Of a stretch of 64,000 nt of DNA, positions 1 through 7,936 are shown piece by piece (the stretch's first letter is position 1; each line of letters begins with the position of its first letter). A program made the translations under genes and the position numbers. Below the pieces are notes generated by a model that searched no databases, was not told the origin of the DNA, and saw nothing but the letters and a program-made list of their open reading frames with translations. Source of the stretch: Dehalococcoidia bacterium (GTDB lineage Bacteria > Chloroflexota > Dehalococcoidia > Lucifugimonadales > Australimonadaceae); contig JAJEFD010000017.1 of NCBI GenBank assembly GCA_022820645.1, positions 124,001 through 188,000 of the forward strand, read 5' to 3'.

Positions 1-209
1 TCAACCTTGCCTACGCCGAACTCCAGGGCATCGCCTTGAAGAGCGTCTCTGTGCTCGCCGACCTCCTCGACGATCCCAGCCCCAGGGTCCGCAACATGGC
101 CGCCCGTACCGCCCTCCACAATGCCGTGAAGGTCAAGGAGGCCCGCGAGAACCATCACCGCCTCGACCTCTTGGACAGGGCCATCACCCTGCTCAAGAAA
201 GAGATGTAG
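1..209 (+). CDS. C-terminal end of an unrecognised protein (5' truncated)
   Basis: An open frame runs in from the left window edge and ends with TAG at 207-209, giving 68 visible residues (NLAYAELQGIALKSV... to ...LLKKEM). The visible part is all-helical in appearance, with a segment DDPSPRVRNMAARTALHNAV that resembles a HEAT-like or small-terminase-like helical repeat, then a charged C-terminal helix. I do not recognise the family. The next gene starts 30 bases downstream behind a strong ribosome binding site, so the two are probably cotranscribed. Confidence 0.55.
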   Translation, partial: NLAYAELQGIALKSVSVLADLLDDPSPRVRNMAARTALHNAVKVKEARENHHRLDLLDRAITLLKKEM

Positions 210-239
210 GTCACTCGAAGGAACAGTAGGAGGAGAATC

Positions 240-662
240 ATGCGCGCTTCCATCCGCCGTCTGGAACACTTTCTCATCTGCCAACTGCTGCGCGTCTCGC
301 TCGAACCCATCGTCGACGACTACCTGCAGCAGTGGCAACGCGCCATGGACGAGAGGGAGACATTGCCTGACCCCTTTGAACTCGCGCAGACTGCCGCTGA
401 CAACGGCATACCCATACTCGCTTTCGCTCCGCTCGACGCCTACCTCAATCAGTGCGCTGACGACTGGCGTCTACCCGACGCTGAGCGCATCGTCATCGCC
501 ATCGTTCACGGCCACGCCGAGGTGCGCTTCATGATCGACAAGACCTGTCGCTGCCCTGCCCGCCGGAACCTCTGCGCCGTCCCCAAACCTGCAGGCAGGG
601 ATGACTTCTTCGACTGGGCAACCCTTGCCACGCCCGTTGACGCTCCGGAAAGCACGGTGTAG
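240..662 (+). CDS. hypothetical protein, 140 aa
   Basis: The start ATG at 240 is preceded by AGGAGGAGAATC, a near-ideal ribosome binding site, which makes this a real gene although the product is not recognisable. The protein is soluble and acidic; it has an internal Cys pair near residues 103-105 (TCRCPAR) and a third Cys a few residues later, which could be a small metal site or nothing. No signal peptide or membrane segment is visible. It follows the truncated gene at the window edge and is followed by a palindromic repeat, so it ends a transcription unit. Confidence 0.6.
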   Translation: MRASIRRLEHFLICQLLRVSLEPIVDDYLQQWQRAMDERETLPDPFELAQTAADNGIPILAFAPLDAYLNQCADDWRLPDAERIVIAIVHGHAEVRFMIDKTCRCPARRNLCAVPKPAGRDDFFDWATLATPVDAPESTV

Positions 663-708
663 GTTCCCCCCTCATGAGATCTTGTATAAGGCCGATGGGG
701 CAAGTCCC

Positions 709-735
709 GTCATTCCCGCACCGGCGGGAATCCAG
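709..735. repeat. short palindromic dispersed repeat
   Basis: ATTCCCGC (712-719) and GCGGGAAT (724-731) form an 8-bp inverted repeat with a 4-base loop, flanked by GTC and CCAG. The same unit recurs at 2508-2532, and partial forms occur elsewhere in the window. It sits between two same-strand genes and may act as a transcription attenuator. Confidence 0.75.
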
Positions 736-833
736 AGTGCGCGGGCAGCGCACACGGTGGTGAATCGGGGCGGCGGGGAGGTTACCCGATTCGCCTTACG
801 CGACACGAGAACGAACGAGGTACGACCGATACG

Positions 834-1841
834 ATGACTTACGACTACGACGTCTACGGCGTCGGCAACGCGATAGTGGATACCGAGGTGGAGGTGGAGG
901 ACTCATTCCTCGCGGGCCACGGCTTGGACAAGGGCATCATGACGCTCGTGTCCGCTGAGTCCCAGGCGGAGCTGCTGGAGAGCCTCGCCGGGCACGCCCG
1001 GCACGGCTCCGCCGGAGGGTCCGCGGCGAACACGGTGACCGCTGTCACCCACTTCGGGGGCAGCGCCTTCTTCACCGGCAAGATCGGTAACGACATGCAC
1101 GGCGCGCTCTACCGCGAGAGCCTCGCCGAGGCCGGAGTCGAGTTCGACATGACGCCCGCGGACACAGGCCCCACCGGCGCGTGCGTCATCCTCGTCACGC
1201 CGGACGGCGAGCGCACGATGCGGACGAGCCTCGGCGCGGCCTCCACGTTGGAGCCGGGCGATATCGCCTCTGGCGCGCTCCGGTCCAGCCGCATCGTCTA
1301 CGTGGAGGGCTACCTGCTCAGCACCCCTTCGTGCGCGGAAGCCGCCGAGCGCGCTATGGCCGTTGCCTCGGACAACGGCGTGCAGGTTGCGCTCAGCCTC
1401 TCCGACCCTGCCATAGCGACGCTCTTCATCGACGAGTTCCGGCGCGTCACCCGGCAGTACGTCGACGTCCTCTTCTGCAACGAACATGAGGCGGAGATAT
1501 ACGGGGGCAGCGGCTCGCGGGAGCAGCGGCTGCGGGCGGTTGGCGCTGACGCCCCGCTGGTGTTCATGACCTGCGGAGCGGACGGCGCGCTGGTCTTCGA
1601 CGATGGGGCCATCACGCACGTGCCGGGGTACGTTGTGCCCGTCGTCGACACGACCGGCGCGGGCGACGTCTTCGCCGCGGGCGCACTCTACGGGCTGACG
1701 CATGGCCTCAACCCCACCGATGCTGGTAAGCTCGGCGCGTTCGCATCCGCGAAGGTCGTAACCGGCTTCGGAGCGCGGCTGCGCGAGCCGTTGCACGAGA
1801 CACTGGAAGCCATACTCAACGGGGCCCACCCCCTCGGTTGA
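834..1841 (+). CDS. PfkB-family carbohydrate/nucleoside kinase (adenosine kinase-like)
   Basis: 335 residues, the usual length for ribokinase/adenosine kinase family members. The N-terminal VYGVGNAIVD strand, the glycine-rich GSAGGSAANT segment (residues 59-67), the NEHEAE motif (216-221) and the C-terminal PfkB signature DTTGAGDVFAAG with the catalytic Asp at residue 278 are all present, so it should be an active ATP-dependent kinase. The N-terminal pattern is closest to adenosine kinase/sugar kinase subgroups; the substrate cannot be fixed from sequence. The methyltransferase gene starts 16 bases downstream behind AAGGAGAG, so the two form a small operon. Confidence 0.88.
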   Translation: MTYDYDVYGVGNAIVDTEVEVEDSFLAGHGLDKGIMTLVSAESQAELLESLAGHARHGSAGGSAANTVTAVTHFGGSAFFTGKIGNDMHGALYRESLAEAGVEFDMTPADTGPTGACVILVTPDGERTMRTSLGAASTLEPGDIASGALRSSRIVYVEGYLLSTPSCAEAAERAMAVASDNGVQVALSLSDPAIATLFIDEFRRVTRQYVDVLFCNEHEAEIYGGSGSREQRLRAVGADAPLVFMTCGADGALVFDDGAITHVPGYVVPVVDTTGAGDVFAAGALYGLTHGLNPTDAGKLGAFASAKVVTGFGARLREPLHETLEAILNGAHPLG

Positions 1842-1857
1842 CAAGGAGAGCAGGACA

Positions 1858-2481
1858 ATGACCACCGACCGCCACCAGAAGGCTGCATGGGCGCAGACGC
1901 ACGACGTGCCGGAGCAGTGGGAGGAGCAGCAGTTCGTCGACAACTGGGTCACGCGCGATGACGGCAGGCAGGACCAGCGCGGGCCGATGATTCAGGCCAC
2001 CGTGGATGCCGCGCCCTTCCCCACGGATCAGGCTATCCGCGCCCTGGACGTCGGCTCCGGCTACGGCCTGCTCTCCAGCCACCTGCTGGCGAAGTACCCC
2101 AACGCCCACGTCACGCTGCAGGACATCTCCGAGCCGATGTTCGGCCACGCGAAGGAGCGCCTCGCGGCCTACGCGGACCGCACGGCCTACGTCAAGAGCG
2201 ACTTCTCACAGCGCGGCTGGGCGTCCGGGCTCGGCGGGCCGTTTGACTTCGTGATGTCCGCCATCGCCATCCACAACATGTACGACGATGGCCTCATCGC
2301 CGGCATCTACAAGGACATCCACGACCTCATCGCCGACGGCGGCATGTTCGCCAACCTGGACTACGCGGCGCAGGCTGGCGGCGTGGACATGCACGTCCAG
2401 TGGCTGAAGGAAGCCGGCTTCCCCACCGTGGAAGCGGTCGAGATCAACGACCGCACCGTCCTCCTGAAAGCCTCCCGCTGA
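1858..2481 (+). CDS. class I SAM-dependent methyltransferase
   Basis: 207 residues with a Rossmann-fold methyltransferase core. Motif I is ALDVGSGYG (residues 62-70), followed by an acidic motif II (VTLQDIS) that should hold the ribose hydroxyls of S-adenosylmethionine, and a motif IV-like segment FDFVMSAIAIHNM. The C-terminal GFPTVEAVEINDRTVLLKA strand pair completes the fold. The substrate is unknown. It lies 16 bases after the PfkB kinase gene and is followed by dispersed repeats, which probably mark the end of the unit. Confidence 0.85.
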   Translation: MTTDRHQKAAWAQTHDVPEQWEEQQFVDNWVTRDDGRQDQRGPMIQATVDAAPFPTDQAIRALDVGSGYGLLSSHLLAKYPNAHVTLQDISEPMFGHAKERLAAYADRTAYVKSDFSQRGWASGLGGPFDFVMSAIAIHNMYDDGLIAGIYKDIHDLIADGGMFANLDYAAQAGGVDMHVQWLKEAGFPTVEAVEINDRTVLLKASR

Positions 2482-2488
2482 CCCCTTC

Positions 2489-2532
2489 GTCATTCCCGCC
2501 TCTCCCGTCATTCCCGCGAAGGCGGGAATCCA
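2489..2532. repeat. palindromic dispersed repeat, one and a half copies
   Basis: A half unit GTCATTCCCGCC (2489-2500) is followed by a full unit in which ATTCCCGC (2510-2517) and GCGGGAAT (2522-2529) pair around GAAG. The full unit and its CCAG flank match the copy at 709-735. Confidence 0.75.
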
Positions 2533-2544
2533 GCCGCGGGGCGA

Positions 2545-2606
2545 GGCATGGGCGGGGCGTTCGATCCCCTCTCCCTACAAGGGGAGAGGGTGAGGGAGAG
2601 GGTACT
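2545..2606. repeat. dispersed repeat with CCCTCTCCC/GGGAGAGGG hairpin
   Basis: The stretch GCATGGGCGGGGCGTTCG followed by CCCCTCTCC recurs almost unchanged at about 29754-29782. Here the right half adds GGGGAGAGGG, which can pair with CCCTCTCCC to form a 9-bp stem. It lies between the converging methyltransferase and MetE-like genes and may double as a terminator. Confidence 0.65.
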
Positions 2607-2633
2607 GCCGGGGCGGGGTGTCCCTCGGGTGGC

Positions 2634-3779
2634 CTAGCCCCACAGCCGCTCGGAGGCGATGGCCGCGCCTTCCGCCAGCGACTCCAGCTTGCGGAAGATG
2701 ATGTCCGGGTCCATCTTCCCGTAGCCCGCGAACGTGCCGAAGCCGCAGTCCGACCCCGCGAGCACCCGCTCGCGCCCCACGATAGCGGCGAACGTCTCGA
2801 TGCGCTGTGCCACCAGCTCCGGGTGCTCCACGAAGTTGCTGGTGGAGTCGAGCACGCCGGGGACCAGCACCTTGTCGTCCGGGATGTCGGCGTCGCGCCA
2901 CTCCTTCCACTCGTGGGCGTGGCGGGGGTTGGACGCCTCGAACAGGATGGCGGAAGGCTTCGCCCGCAGGACGATGGGCATGATCTTGGACACGGCGATG
3001 TCGTAGTCGTGCGGCCCTTCGTAGTTGCCCCAGCACACGTGCATCCGCACCGACTCCGCGGGCACGTTCTCCAGCGCCCCGTTCAGCACGTCGATGTGGT
3101 GCTCGGCGCGCCGGAGGAACTCCTCCTCGGTCAGTCCCTGGAAGCCGGTGTGGAACGCCATAGCCAGGTCGGGGCAGTCCACCTGCAGCACGAACCCTGC
3201 CCCGACGATGGCCTCGTACTCCTCCTGCATCGCCGCGCCCAGTGCATCGATGTACGCCTCGTGCGTCGAGTAGTAAGCGTTCGGCATGAACACGGAGGCC
3301 ACGCCCGGCGAGGACGAGGTCATGAACGCATCGGTGACGCCCGCGCCTTCGAGCGCCGCCTTGAAGTTCTCGAGGTCCTTCCGCAGCGGCTCCCGGTCCT
3401 TCACCTCCACCGGCCCCACGCACTGCGGGCGGCGCATCGGCTGGTCGCCGGTCATCCGCGCCATCTTGGCGCGGAAGTCGGGATACGGCGCCACGTCCAG
3501 GTTGGGACGGCGCGCGCTGTCTCCCTCGAAGCCGGTGAGCCGGTCCTTGGCGTAGGTGGAGTAGGCGACCTTGCTCATCTCGCCGTCGCTCACGATGTCG
3601 ACGCCCGCGGCGTGCTGCCGCGCGACGATGTCGGCGACGCCCTGCCGCACGAGCGCGTCCAGCTCCTCGGCATCGTACTCTTCCTCACGCTCCTTCTTGA
3701 GGAGCAGCGCGGCGACGTCGTCCGGACGCGGCAGGCTGCCGACGTGGGTCGTGAGGATGCGGTCTGTAGAGAGTTTCAT
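2634..3779 (-). CDS. cobalamin-independent methionine synthase-like (MetE C-terminal domain family)
   Basis: 381 residues, matching single-domain proteins that contain only the catalytic C-terminal half of MetE. It opens with TTHVGSLPRPDD, the family hallmark, and retains the zinc-binding residues: His247 and Cys249 in MHVCWGN, a Glu near 281 in LFEASN, and Cys345 in GSDCGFGT. Stand-alone proteins of this type transfer methyl groups from methylcorrinoid proteins, methyltetrahydrofolate or other donors and are not always methionine synthases, so the physiological methyl donor is unknown. The ATG at 3779 has GGAG upstream and a perfect -10 hexamer (TATAAT, minus strand, 3808-3813) about 30 bases before it. 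Confidence 0.82.
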   Translation of the reverse strand: MKLSTDRILTTHVGSLPRPDDVAALLLKKEREEEYDAEELDALVRQGVADIVARQHAAGVDIVSDGEMSKVAYSTYAKDRLTGFEGDSARRPNLDVAPYPDFRAKMARMTGDQPMRRPQCVGPVEVKDREPLRKDLENFKAALEGAGVTDAFMTSSSPGVASVFMPNAYYSTHEAYIDALGAAMQEEYEAIVGAGFVLQVDCPDLAMAFHTGFQGLTEEEFLRRAEHHIDVLNGALENVPAESVRMHVCWGNYEGPHDYDIAVSKIMPIVLRAKPSAILFEASNPRHAHEWKEWRDADIPDDKVLVPGVLDSTSNFVEHPELVAQRIETFAAIVGRERVLAGSDCGFGTFAGYGKMDPDIIFRKLESLAEGAAIASERLWG

Positions 3780-3807
3780 GGGAACGCTCCGGGGAAGGGT
3801 GAACCGG

Positions 3808-3829
3808 ATTATAGCCGCGCTCCTATAAT
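3808..3829. promoter_or_regulatory. divergent overlapping -10 elements for the MetE-like and GNAT genes
   Basis: TATAAT is present on the plus strand at 3824-3829 and on the minus strand at 3813-3808, only 10 bases apart. The plus-strand box lies exactly 6 bases before the GNAT ATG (3836), placing the expected transcript start on the start codon. The minus-strand box predicts a leader of about 20 bases for the MetE-like gene. Neither side has a good -35. Binding of polymerase to one would block the other. Confidence 0.6.
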
Positions 3830-3835
3830 CGCGGC

Positions 3836-4279
3836 ATGGCCGGACAGCAGAGCATCGAGGTTCGGGTGGCGTCGAGCGACGACGATATGCATGGTGCGTT
3901 CGCCGTCCGGCATGAGGTCTTCATCCTCGAGCAGGGCGTACCGCCCGAACTCGAACGGGACGACGCGGACGACGGTGCGGTGCACGTCGTCGCGAGAGAC
4001 GGGACGTCAGTCATCGGCACGGCGCGGCTGACACGGGACGGCGAGGCTCGGATAGGGCGCGTCGCGGTGCTGCCCGCGTGGCGGCGTCGCGGCGTCGCCG
4101 GGCTGCTGCTCGCGGCGCTGGAGTCCGAGGCGCGCAGGTTCGGCATCGCCGAGGTGGGCCTGCATTCGCAGACGTACGTGCGGGCGCTCTACGAGCGGCA
4201 CGGGTACGCGGTTACAGGGCCCGGGTTCGTGGAGGCAGGCATAGACCACGTGCCGATGGCGAAGCGGCTCGACCGGTAA
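3836..4279 (+). CDS. GNAT-family N-acetyltransferase
   Basis: 147 residues. The central GRVAVLPAWRRRGVAGLLL segment (about residues 76-93) is the acetyl-CoA pyrophosphate-binding loop (R-x-x-G-V-A form), followed by a helix and the YVRALYERHGYAVTG motif typical of GNAT motif B. It resembles the ElaA/YjcF-like group that acts on small amines or protein N termini; the acceptor is unknown. There is no ribosome binding site, but a TATAAT sits 6 bases upstream of the ATG, so the transcript is probably leaderless. Confidence 0.85.
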   Translation: MAGQQSIEVRVASSDDDMHGAFAVRHEVFILEQGVPPELERDDADDGAVHVVARDGTSVIGTARLTRDGEARIGRVAVLPAWRRRGVAGLLLAALESEARRFGIAEVGLHSQTYVRALYERHGYAVTGPGFVEAGIDHVPMAKRLDR

Positions 4280-4303
4280 GCAGCGGTGCTGCGTCCTGAC
4301 CGG

Positions 4304-4843
4304 CTACGAGGAGACGGCGGCCCGCTTCGTACCGGGCGGCTGCTTGAGCACGAACGATCCGCGCACGTCCCGCAGGCTCAGTGCGCCGCTCTCCAGCAGC
4401 GCTCCGCGTATGCCGGGGCGATGACGCGCTCGAACGTCCACGGCGATGAGCGCATAGCCGGCGGCGAGGAGCGCCTCGTATTCGGCGGCGTGTTCGTCGT
4501 CGAGCCCCTCCTCGCCGGCGGACATGGCCCCGATCCAGGAACCGAACGCTGCGCCGAACTTCCAGACCGTGGCGGCCAGCAGGATCTTTATGTTGATGTC
4601 CATCGGGTAGACCAGCAGCGCGATGAGCGACGGCACTTCGATGATGAGCGAGCCCCAGATGCCCCACTTTATCGCCGCTCGCAGCATGCTCTCCCCCCGC
4701 CGCTTCAGGCGCGGAGGCGCAGGACCGTCGTCCGGCAGCACGTAGGTGACGCCCGTGCGGTCGCCGAAACCGGCTTCCTCCAGCAACTGCTCGGCGGCAA
4801 CGGCAGCCGTACGATGTTCGAATATGCCGACGACGGCGGTCAT
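4304..4843 (-). CDS. hypothetical two-helix membrane protein, stress-protein-like
   Basis: 179 residues. Residues 1-40 form an alpha/beta segment (MTAVVGIFEHRTAAVAAEQ...) like that of the general-stress-protein 17M type. Two hydrophobic segments follow near residues 60-105 (GSLIIEVPSLIALLVYPM and ILLAATVWKFGAAFGSWIGA), then a soluble tail with two more strand-like stretches. Its ATG at 4843 overlaps the stop codon of the dienelactone hydrolase gene (ATGA), so translation is coupled. Function is not known; a role in membrane stress response is only a guess from the N-terminal resemblance. Confidence 0.65.
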   Translation of the reverse strand: MTAVVGIFEHRTAAVAAEQLLEEAGFGDRTGVTYVLPDDGPAPPRLKRRGESMLRAAIKWGIWGSLIIEVPSLIALLVYPMDINIKILLAATVWKFGAAFGSWIGAMSAGEEGLDDEHAAEYEALLAAGYALIAVDVRARHRPGIRGALLESGALSLRDVRGSFVLKQPPGTKRAAVSS

Positions 4844-5601
4844 GCGACCGGCTCCCTCGCTTTCAGTGCGCCGTCGAAGAACCCGATCAGCTTCGGCCAC
4901 GAGTCGGCGGATATCTCCGGGTTGTACCGCACCGGGTTGTACGGGTCGTTGAAGGCGTGCTGTCCGTTGGGATAGCGATGGAAGGTGAACGGCTTGCCCT
5001 CGGCGCGGAGCGCGGCTTCCAGCTTGTCGACGTCCGGCGGCGCCGGGTTCGCGTCCAGGTCGCCGAAGAAGCCGGTGAGCGCGCAATCGAGGTCGGCAGT
5101 CAGGCTCAACGGGTCGGGACCGTCGCCCCAGGGCAGGTCGACGTCAACGCCGTAGAAGTCGGCGCACGCGGCGAACTCTTTGGTCCGTACCGCGAGCATG
5201 TAGGCGATGCGCCCGCCGATGCAGAAGCCGGTGACGCCGAACGGCCCGGACACGTCCGGCTGGCCGCGCAGGCACTCCAACCCCGCAAGCATGTCCTGCA
5301 GCAGTTCGTCGTCGCGCAGGCTGTCCTTCAGCGGCATCGCGACCTCGCGGCGGGTCGGGTCCTCGAAGGCATAGCCCGTCAGCTGTTCGTTCGTCACGTC
5401 GGAGCGATGGAAGAGGTAGGGCGCGATAGCAGCATAGCCTGCCTCGGCGAGCCCGTCGCACTTCTCCCGCACGAACCGGTCGATGCCGAATACGTGCATC
5501 GCCACGACGACGCCGGGGTGCGGGCCGGGGGCGTCTGGCAGAGCGAGGTATGCGTCCACCGGTTTGCCGTCAACGTCTATGCTCACCCACTCGGATGCCA
5601 T
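4840..5601 (-). CDS. dienelactone hydrolase family protein
   Basis: 253 residues with an alpha/beta-hydrolase fold. The nucleophile elbow is GFCIGG with Cys as nucleophile, as in carboxymethylenebutenolidase; the acid is in FFGDLDANP and the catalytic His in PNGQHAF. The start at 5601 is chosen because GGAGGAAGG lies just upstream; an open frame extends 36 codons further but is Arg-rich and unlike the family. It probably hydrolyses a lactone or ester in aromatic-compound breakdown. It lies 22 bases after the quinone oxidoreductase gene and overlaps the next gene by 4 bases, so the three form an operon. Confidence 0.85.
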   Translation of the reverse strand: MASEWVSIDVDGKPVDAYLALPDAPGPHPGVVVAMHVFGIDRFVREKCDGLAEAGYAAIAPYLFHRSDVTNEQLTGYAFEDPTRREVAMPLKDSLRDDELLQDMLAGLECLRGQPDVSGPFGVTGFCIGGRIAYMLAVRTKEFAACADFYGVDVDLPWGDGPDPLSLTADLDCALTGFFGDLDANPAPPDVDKLEAALRAEGKPFTFHRYPNGQHAFNDPYNPVRYNPEISADSWPKLIGFFDGALKAREPVA

Positions 5602-5623
5602 CGCCCTTCCTCCTTCGTGCCGG

Positions 5624-6589
5624 TCAGTTGTCCTCGCTGATGACGAGCGCGCTCTTACCCTTGATCTGGCGGGATTCCTGGTAGCGGTGGGCCTCGACAG
5701 CCTCGGCAAGCGGCCAGGTGCGGTCTATGGTGGGCCTGAGCTTCCCCTCTCCGAACCAGCCGAGGATCATCTCGAAGTCCTCACGCGGCGTTTGTCCACC
5801 GCCTGCGCCAAGTATCGAGACGCCGTTACGGTAGAGGTCGGCAACAGGGAAAGCAGTCTCGCGTCCGCCGGCGCCGCCGAAGACCGAGAGCCGTCCGCCG
5901 CGCGCCAGCGCTGTGATGCCCTTCGCCAGGACGTCGCCCCCGATACCGTCCACGATAACGTCGACGCCGCGCCCGTCGGTGAGCCGCTTCGCCTCGGCCG
6001 CGAAGTCCTGCTCCACGTAGTTGATGCCGTGGTCCAGTCCGTACCCGGCCGCCCACTCGAGCTTCTCCGCGCTGCTCGCAGTGCCGAGGACGGTCATGCC
6101 GACCTGCTTCGCGAGCTGGATGGCAGCGATGCCGACACCGCTCGCGGCGGCCTGCACGAGGACGGTCCCGCCGGCCTCGCCGCCGCCGCGGACGCGCAGC
6201 GCCGACCAGGCCGTGGTGTAGATGATAGTAACGGTCGACGCCTCAACGAGGCTGAGCTTGTCCGGCACGGCATATACCGAGCGCTCGGGCACGGCGACGA
6301 ACTCGGCATACGAATACGGTGGCTGGCGCACGATGACGCGGTCGCCGACGCTCACCGACGTCACGTCCTTCCCGACCTGTGCGACAACGCCCGCGCCTTC
6401 TATCCCCAGCATCGCGGGGAAGTCCACCACCTGCCCCATGCGCCCGCCGCGCCGCGATACCTCAGCGGGGTTGACGCCCGATGCCGCAAGCCGCACGAGC
6501 ACGTCGCCGTCGCCGGGTTCAGGATCGGGGACCTCTTCGAGGCGGAGCACCTCCGGCCCCCCGAACTCGTGGTATCGCACTGCCTTCAT
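5624..6589 (-). CDS. NADPH:quinone oxidoreductase-type medium-chain reductase (zeta-crystallin-like)
   Basis: 321 residues of the zinc-free medium-chain dehydrogenase/reductase type. It has the N-terminal GroES-like domain (SGVNPAEVSRRGG), GIEGAGVV, then a Rossmann nucleotide-binding motif AASGVGIAAIQLAK (about residues 148-161) and GADVI-like segment GRGVDVIVDGIGGD. There are no Cys residues at the zinc positions, in keeping with NAD(P)H:quinone or enone reductases. GGAGGGACAGCAG precedes the ATG. It leads the three-gene unit running down to 4304. Confidence 0.87.
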   Translation of the reverse strand: MKAVRYHEFGGPEVLRLEEVPDPEPGDGDVLVRLAASGVNPAEVSRRGGRMGQVVDFPAMLGIEGAGVVAQVGKDVTSVSVGDRVIVRQPPYSYAEFVAVPERSVYAVPDKLSLVEASTVTIIYTTAWSALRVRGGGEAGGTVLVQAAASGVGIAAIQLAKQVGMTVLGTASSAEKLEWAAGYGLDHGINYVEQDFAAEAKRLTDGRGVDVIVDGIGGDVLAKGITALARGGRLSVFGGAGGRETAFPVADLYRNGVSILGAGGGQTPREDFEMILGWFGEGKLRPTIDRTWPLAEAVEAHRYQESRQIKGKSALVISEDN

Positions 6590-6657
6590 CTGCTGTCCCT
6601 CCTCGCAGGTCGATTATCCGCCTGACACACGGACGAGGCAAACCTGCCTGTCGCCAG

Positions 6658-7824
6658 TCAGGAGATAGCGTTGATGCCGGTCAGGTGGCGCCCCAGGATG
6701 AGCTGGTGCATGTGCTGCGTGCCCTCGTAGGTGTGCACCGTCTCCAGGTTCATCGCGTGGCGCATCGGGGAGAGATCGTCGGTGATGCCGGCCGCGCCGA
6801 GCAGGTCGCGGCTGGTGCGGGCGATCTCCAGCGCCGCAAGGGTGTTGCTGTACTTCGCCATGCTGACGTGCGACCAGTGCAGCGTCCCTGCGGCCTTCAG
6901 CCGCCCCAACTGCAACGCGAGCAGCTGCGCCTTCGAGAGCGACGTGGCCATGTCCGCGAGCTTCTGTTGCACGAGCTGGAAAGACGCCAGCGGGCGTCCG
7001 AACTGCTCCCGCTCCTTCGTATATTCGATAGCCGTGTGCAGGCAGTCCGCAGCCGCCCCGCAGACGCCCCAGACGATGCCGTAGCGCGCTGCGTTGAGGC
7101 AGGCCAGCGCCGACCCCAGACCGCGCGTGCCGGGGAGCAACGCATCCTCCGGCACGCGCACGTCCTCCAGGAAGATCGCGCTGGTCACGCTCATCCGCAT
7201 CGAGAGTTTGTTGTGGATGTCCTCCCGTCGTACGCCCGGCAGGGCCGTATCGACCAGGAAGCCTCGTATCGCGTCGCCCAGCTTCGCCCAGACCACCACG
7301 ACGTCGGCGATGCCGGCATTCGTGATCCACATCTTGCCGCCGTTGAGCGTGAAGCCATCCGTGGTTTCGACAGCGTGCGTCTCCATCCCGGCTGGATCGG
7401 AGCCGTGGTCGGCCTCGGTGAGCCCGAATGCGCCAAGGACGCGGCCTGCAGCCATGTCGGGCAGATAGCGCTCGCGGTGTTCCTCGGTCCCGAACTCATG
7501 GATGGCGGTCATCGCCAGGGACGATTGGACAGACGCGAATGAGCGGTAGCCGGAGTCGGCGCGCTCCAACTCCTGCATGACGAGGCCATAGGCCACCGGG
7601 CCGAGTCCGGCGCAGCCGTAACCTTCCAGGTGGGCGCCGAAGAGGCCCAGTTCGCCCATGCGCGGGACGAGTTCCAGTGGGAACGTGCCTTCGCGGAAGT
7701 GGGGGACGACGGCAGGCACCGCCTCCGCCTCGACGAAGTCGCGCACCGTGTCGCGCACCTGGCGCTCGTCGTCGGTGAGCTGCGATTCGATATCCAGCAG
7801 GTCTATGCCGCGGTAGGGCTGCAT
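6658..7824 (-). CDS. acyl-CoA dehydrogenase, glutaryl-CoA dehydrogenase-like
   Basis: 388 residues from the ATG at 7824 (a longer start at 7857 lacks a ribosome binding site and adds residues not seen in the family). The FAD/acyl-CoA fold is complete: GAFGLTEADHGSDPAGMET (flavin-proximal loop), WITNAG, and the C-terminal YEGTQHMHQLILGRHLTG with the catalytic base Glu at about residue 367. The overall pattern (YGCAGLGPVAYGLVMQELERADSGYRS) is that of glutaryl-CoA dehydrogenases, which oxidise and may decarboxylate glutaryl-CoA to crotonyl-CoA. Substrate assignment is inference. It ends 68 bases before the start of the quinone oxidoreductase gene. Confidence 0.88.
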   Translation of the reverse strand: MQPYRGIDLLDIESQLTDDERQVRDTVRDFVEAEAVPAVVPHFREGTFPLELVPRMGELGLFGAHLEGYGCAGLGPVAYGLVMQELERADSGYRSFASVQSSLAMTAIHEFGTEEHRERYLPDMAAGRVLGAFGLTEADHGSDPAGMETHAVETTDGFTLNGGKMWITNAGIADVVVVWAKLGDAIRGFLVDTALPGVRREDIHNKLSMRMSVTSAIFLEDVRVPEDALLPGTRGLGSALACLNAARYGIVWGVCGAAADCLHTAIEYTKEREQFGRPLASFQLVQQKLADMATSLSKAQLLALQLGRLKAAGTLHWSHVSMAKYSNTLAALEIARTSRDLLGAAGITDDLSPMRHAMNLETVHTYEGTQHMHQLILGRHLTGINAIS

Positions 7825-7879
7825 CGAGGCCTCACAGTACGGTGGTGGAAGAGCCATTCTAGCAATGGCGGTGCAAAGC

Positions 7880-7910
7880 AGAAGCCCTCCGGGTTCTCCG
7901 GAGGGCTTCT
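7880..7910 (-). terminator. strong hairpin after the secreted-protein row
   Basis: AGAAGCCCTCCGG and CCGGAGGGCTTCT form a perfect 13-bp stem with a 5-base loop. It lies 27 bases past the stop of the last secreted-protein gene (minus strand) and ahead of the acyl-CoA dehydrogenase. The following T-run is weak (TGCTTTGC). Confidence 0.75.
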
Positions 7911-7936
7911 GAGTATCGCCTGTGTCCTACCGCTTG

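Noticed and set aside
903..1952. Long open frame on the minus strand opposite the PfkB kinase gene
   Set aside because: It is Arg/Val/Glu-rich without any domain pattern, and mirrors a well-supported kinase; open antisense frames are expected at this G/C content.
2400..4031. 543-codon plus-strand open frame across the MetE-like gene
   Set aside because: It runs through repeats and opposite a gene with intact zinc-site motifs; composition is that of a shadow frame.
7880..7910. Riboswitch or attenuator for the acyl-CoA dehydrogenase gene
   Set aside because: It is a simple perfect stem without further structure and sits just past the stop of the upstream row, so a terminator is the simpler reading.
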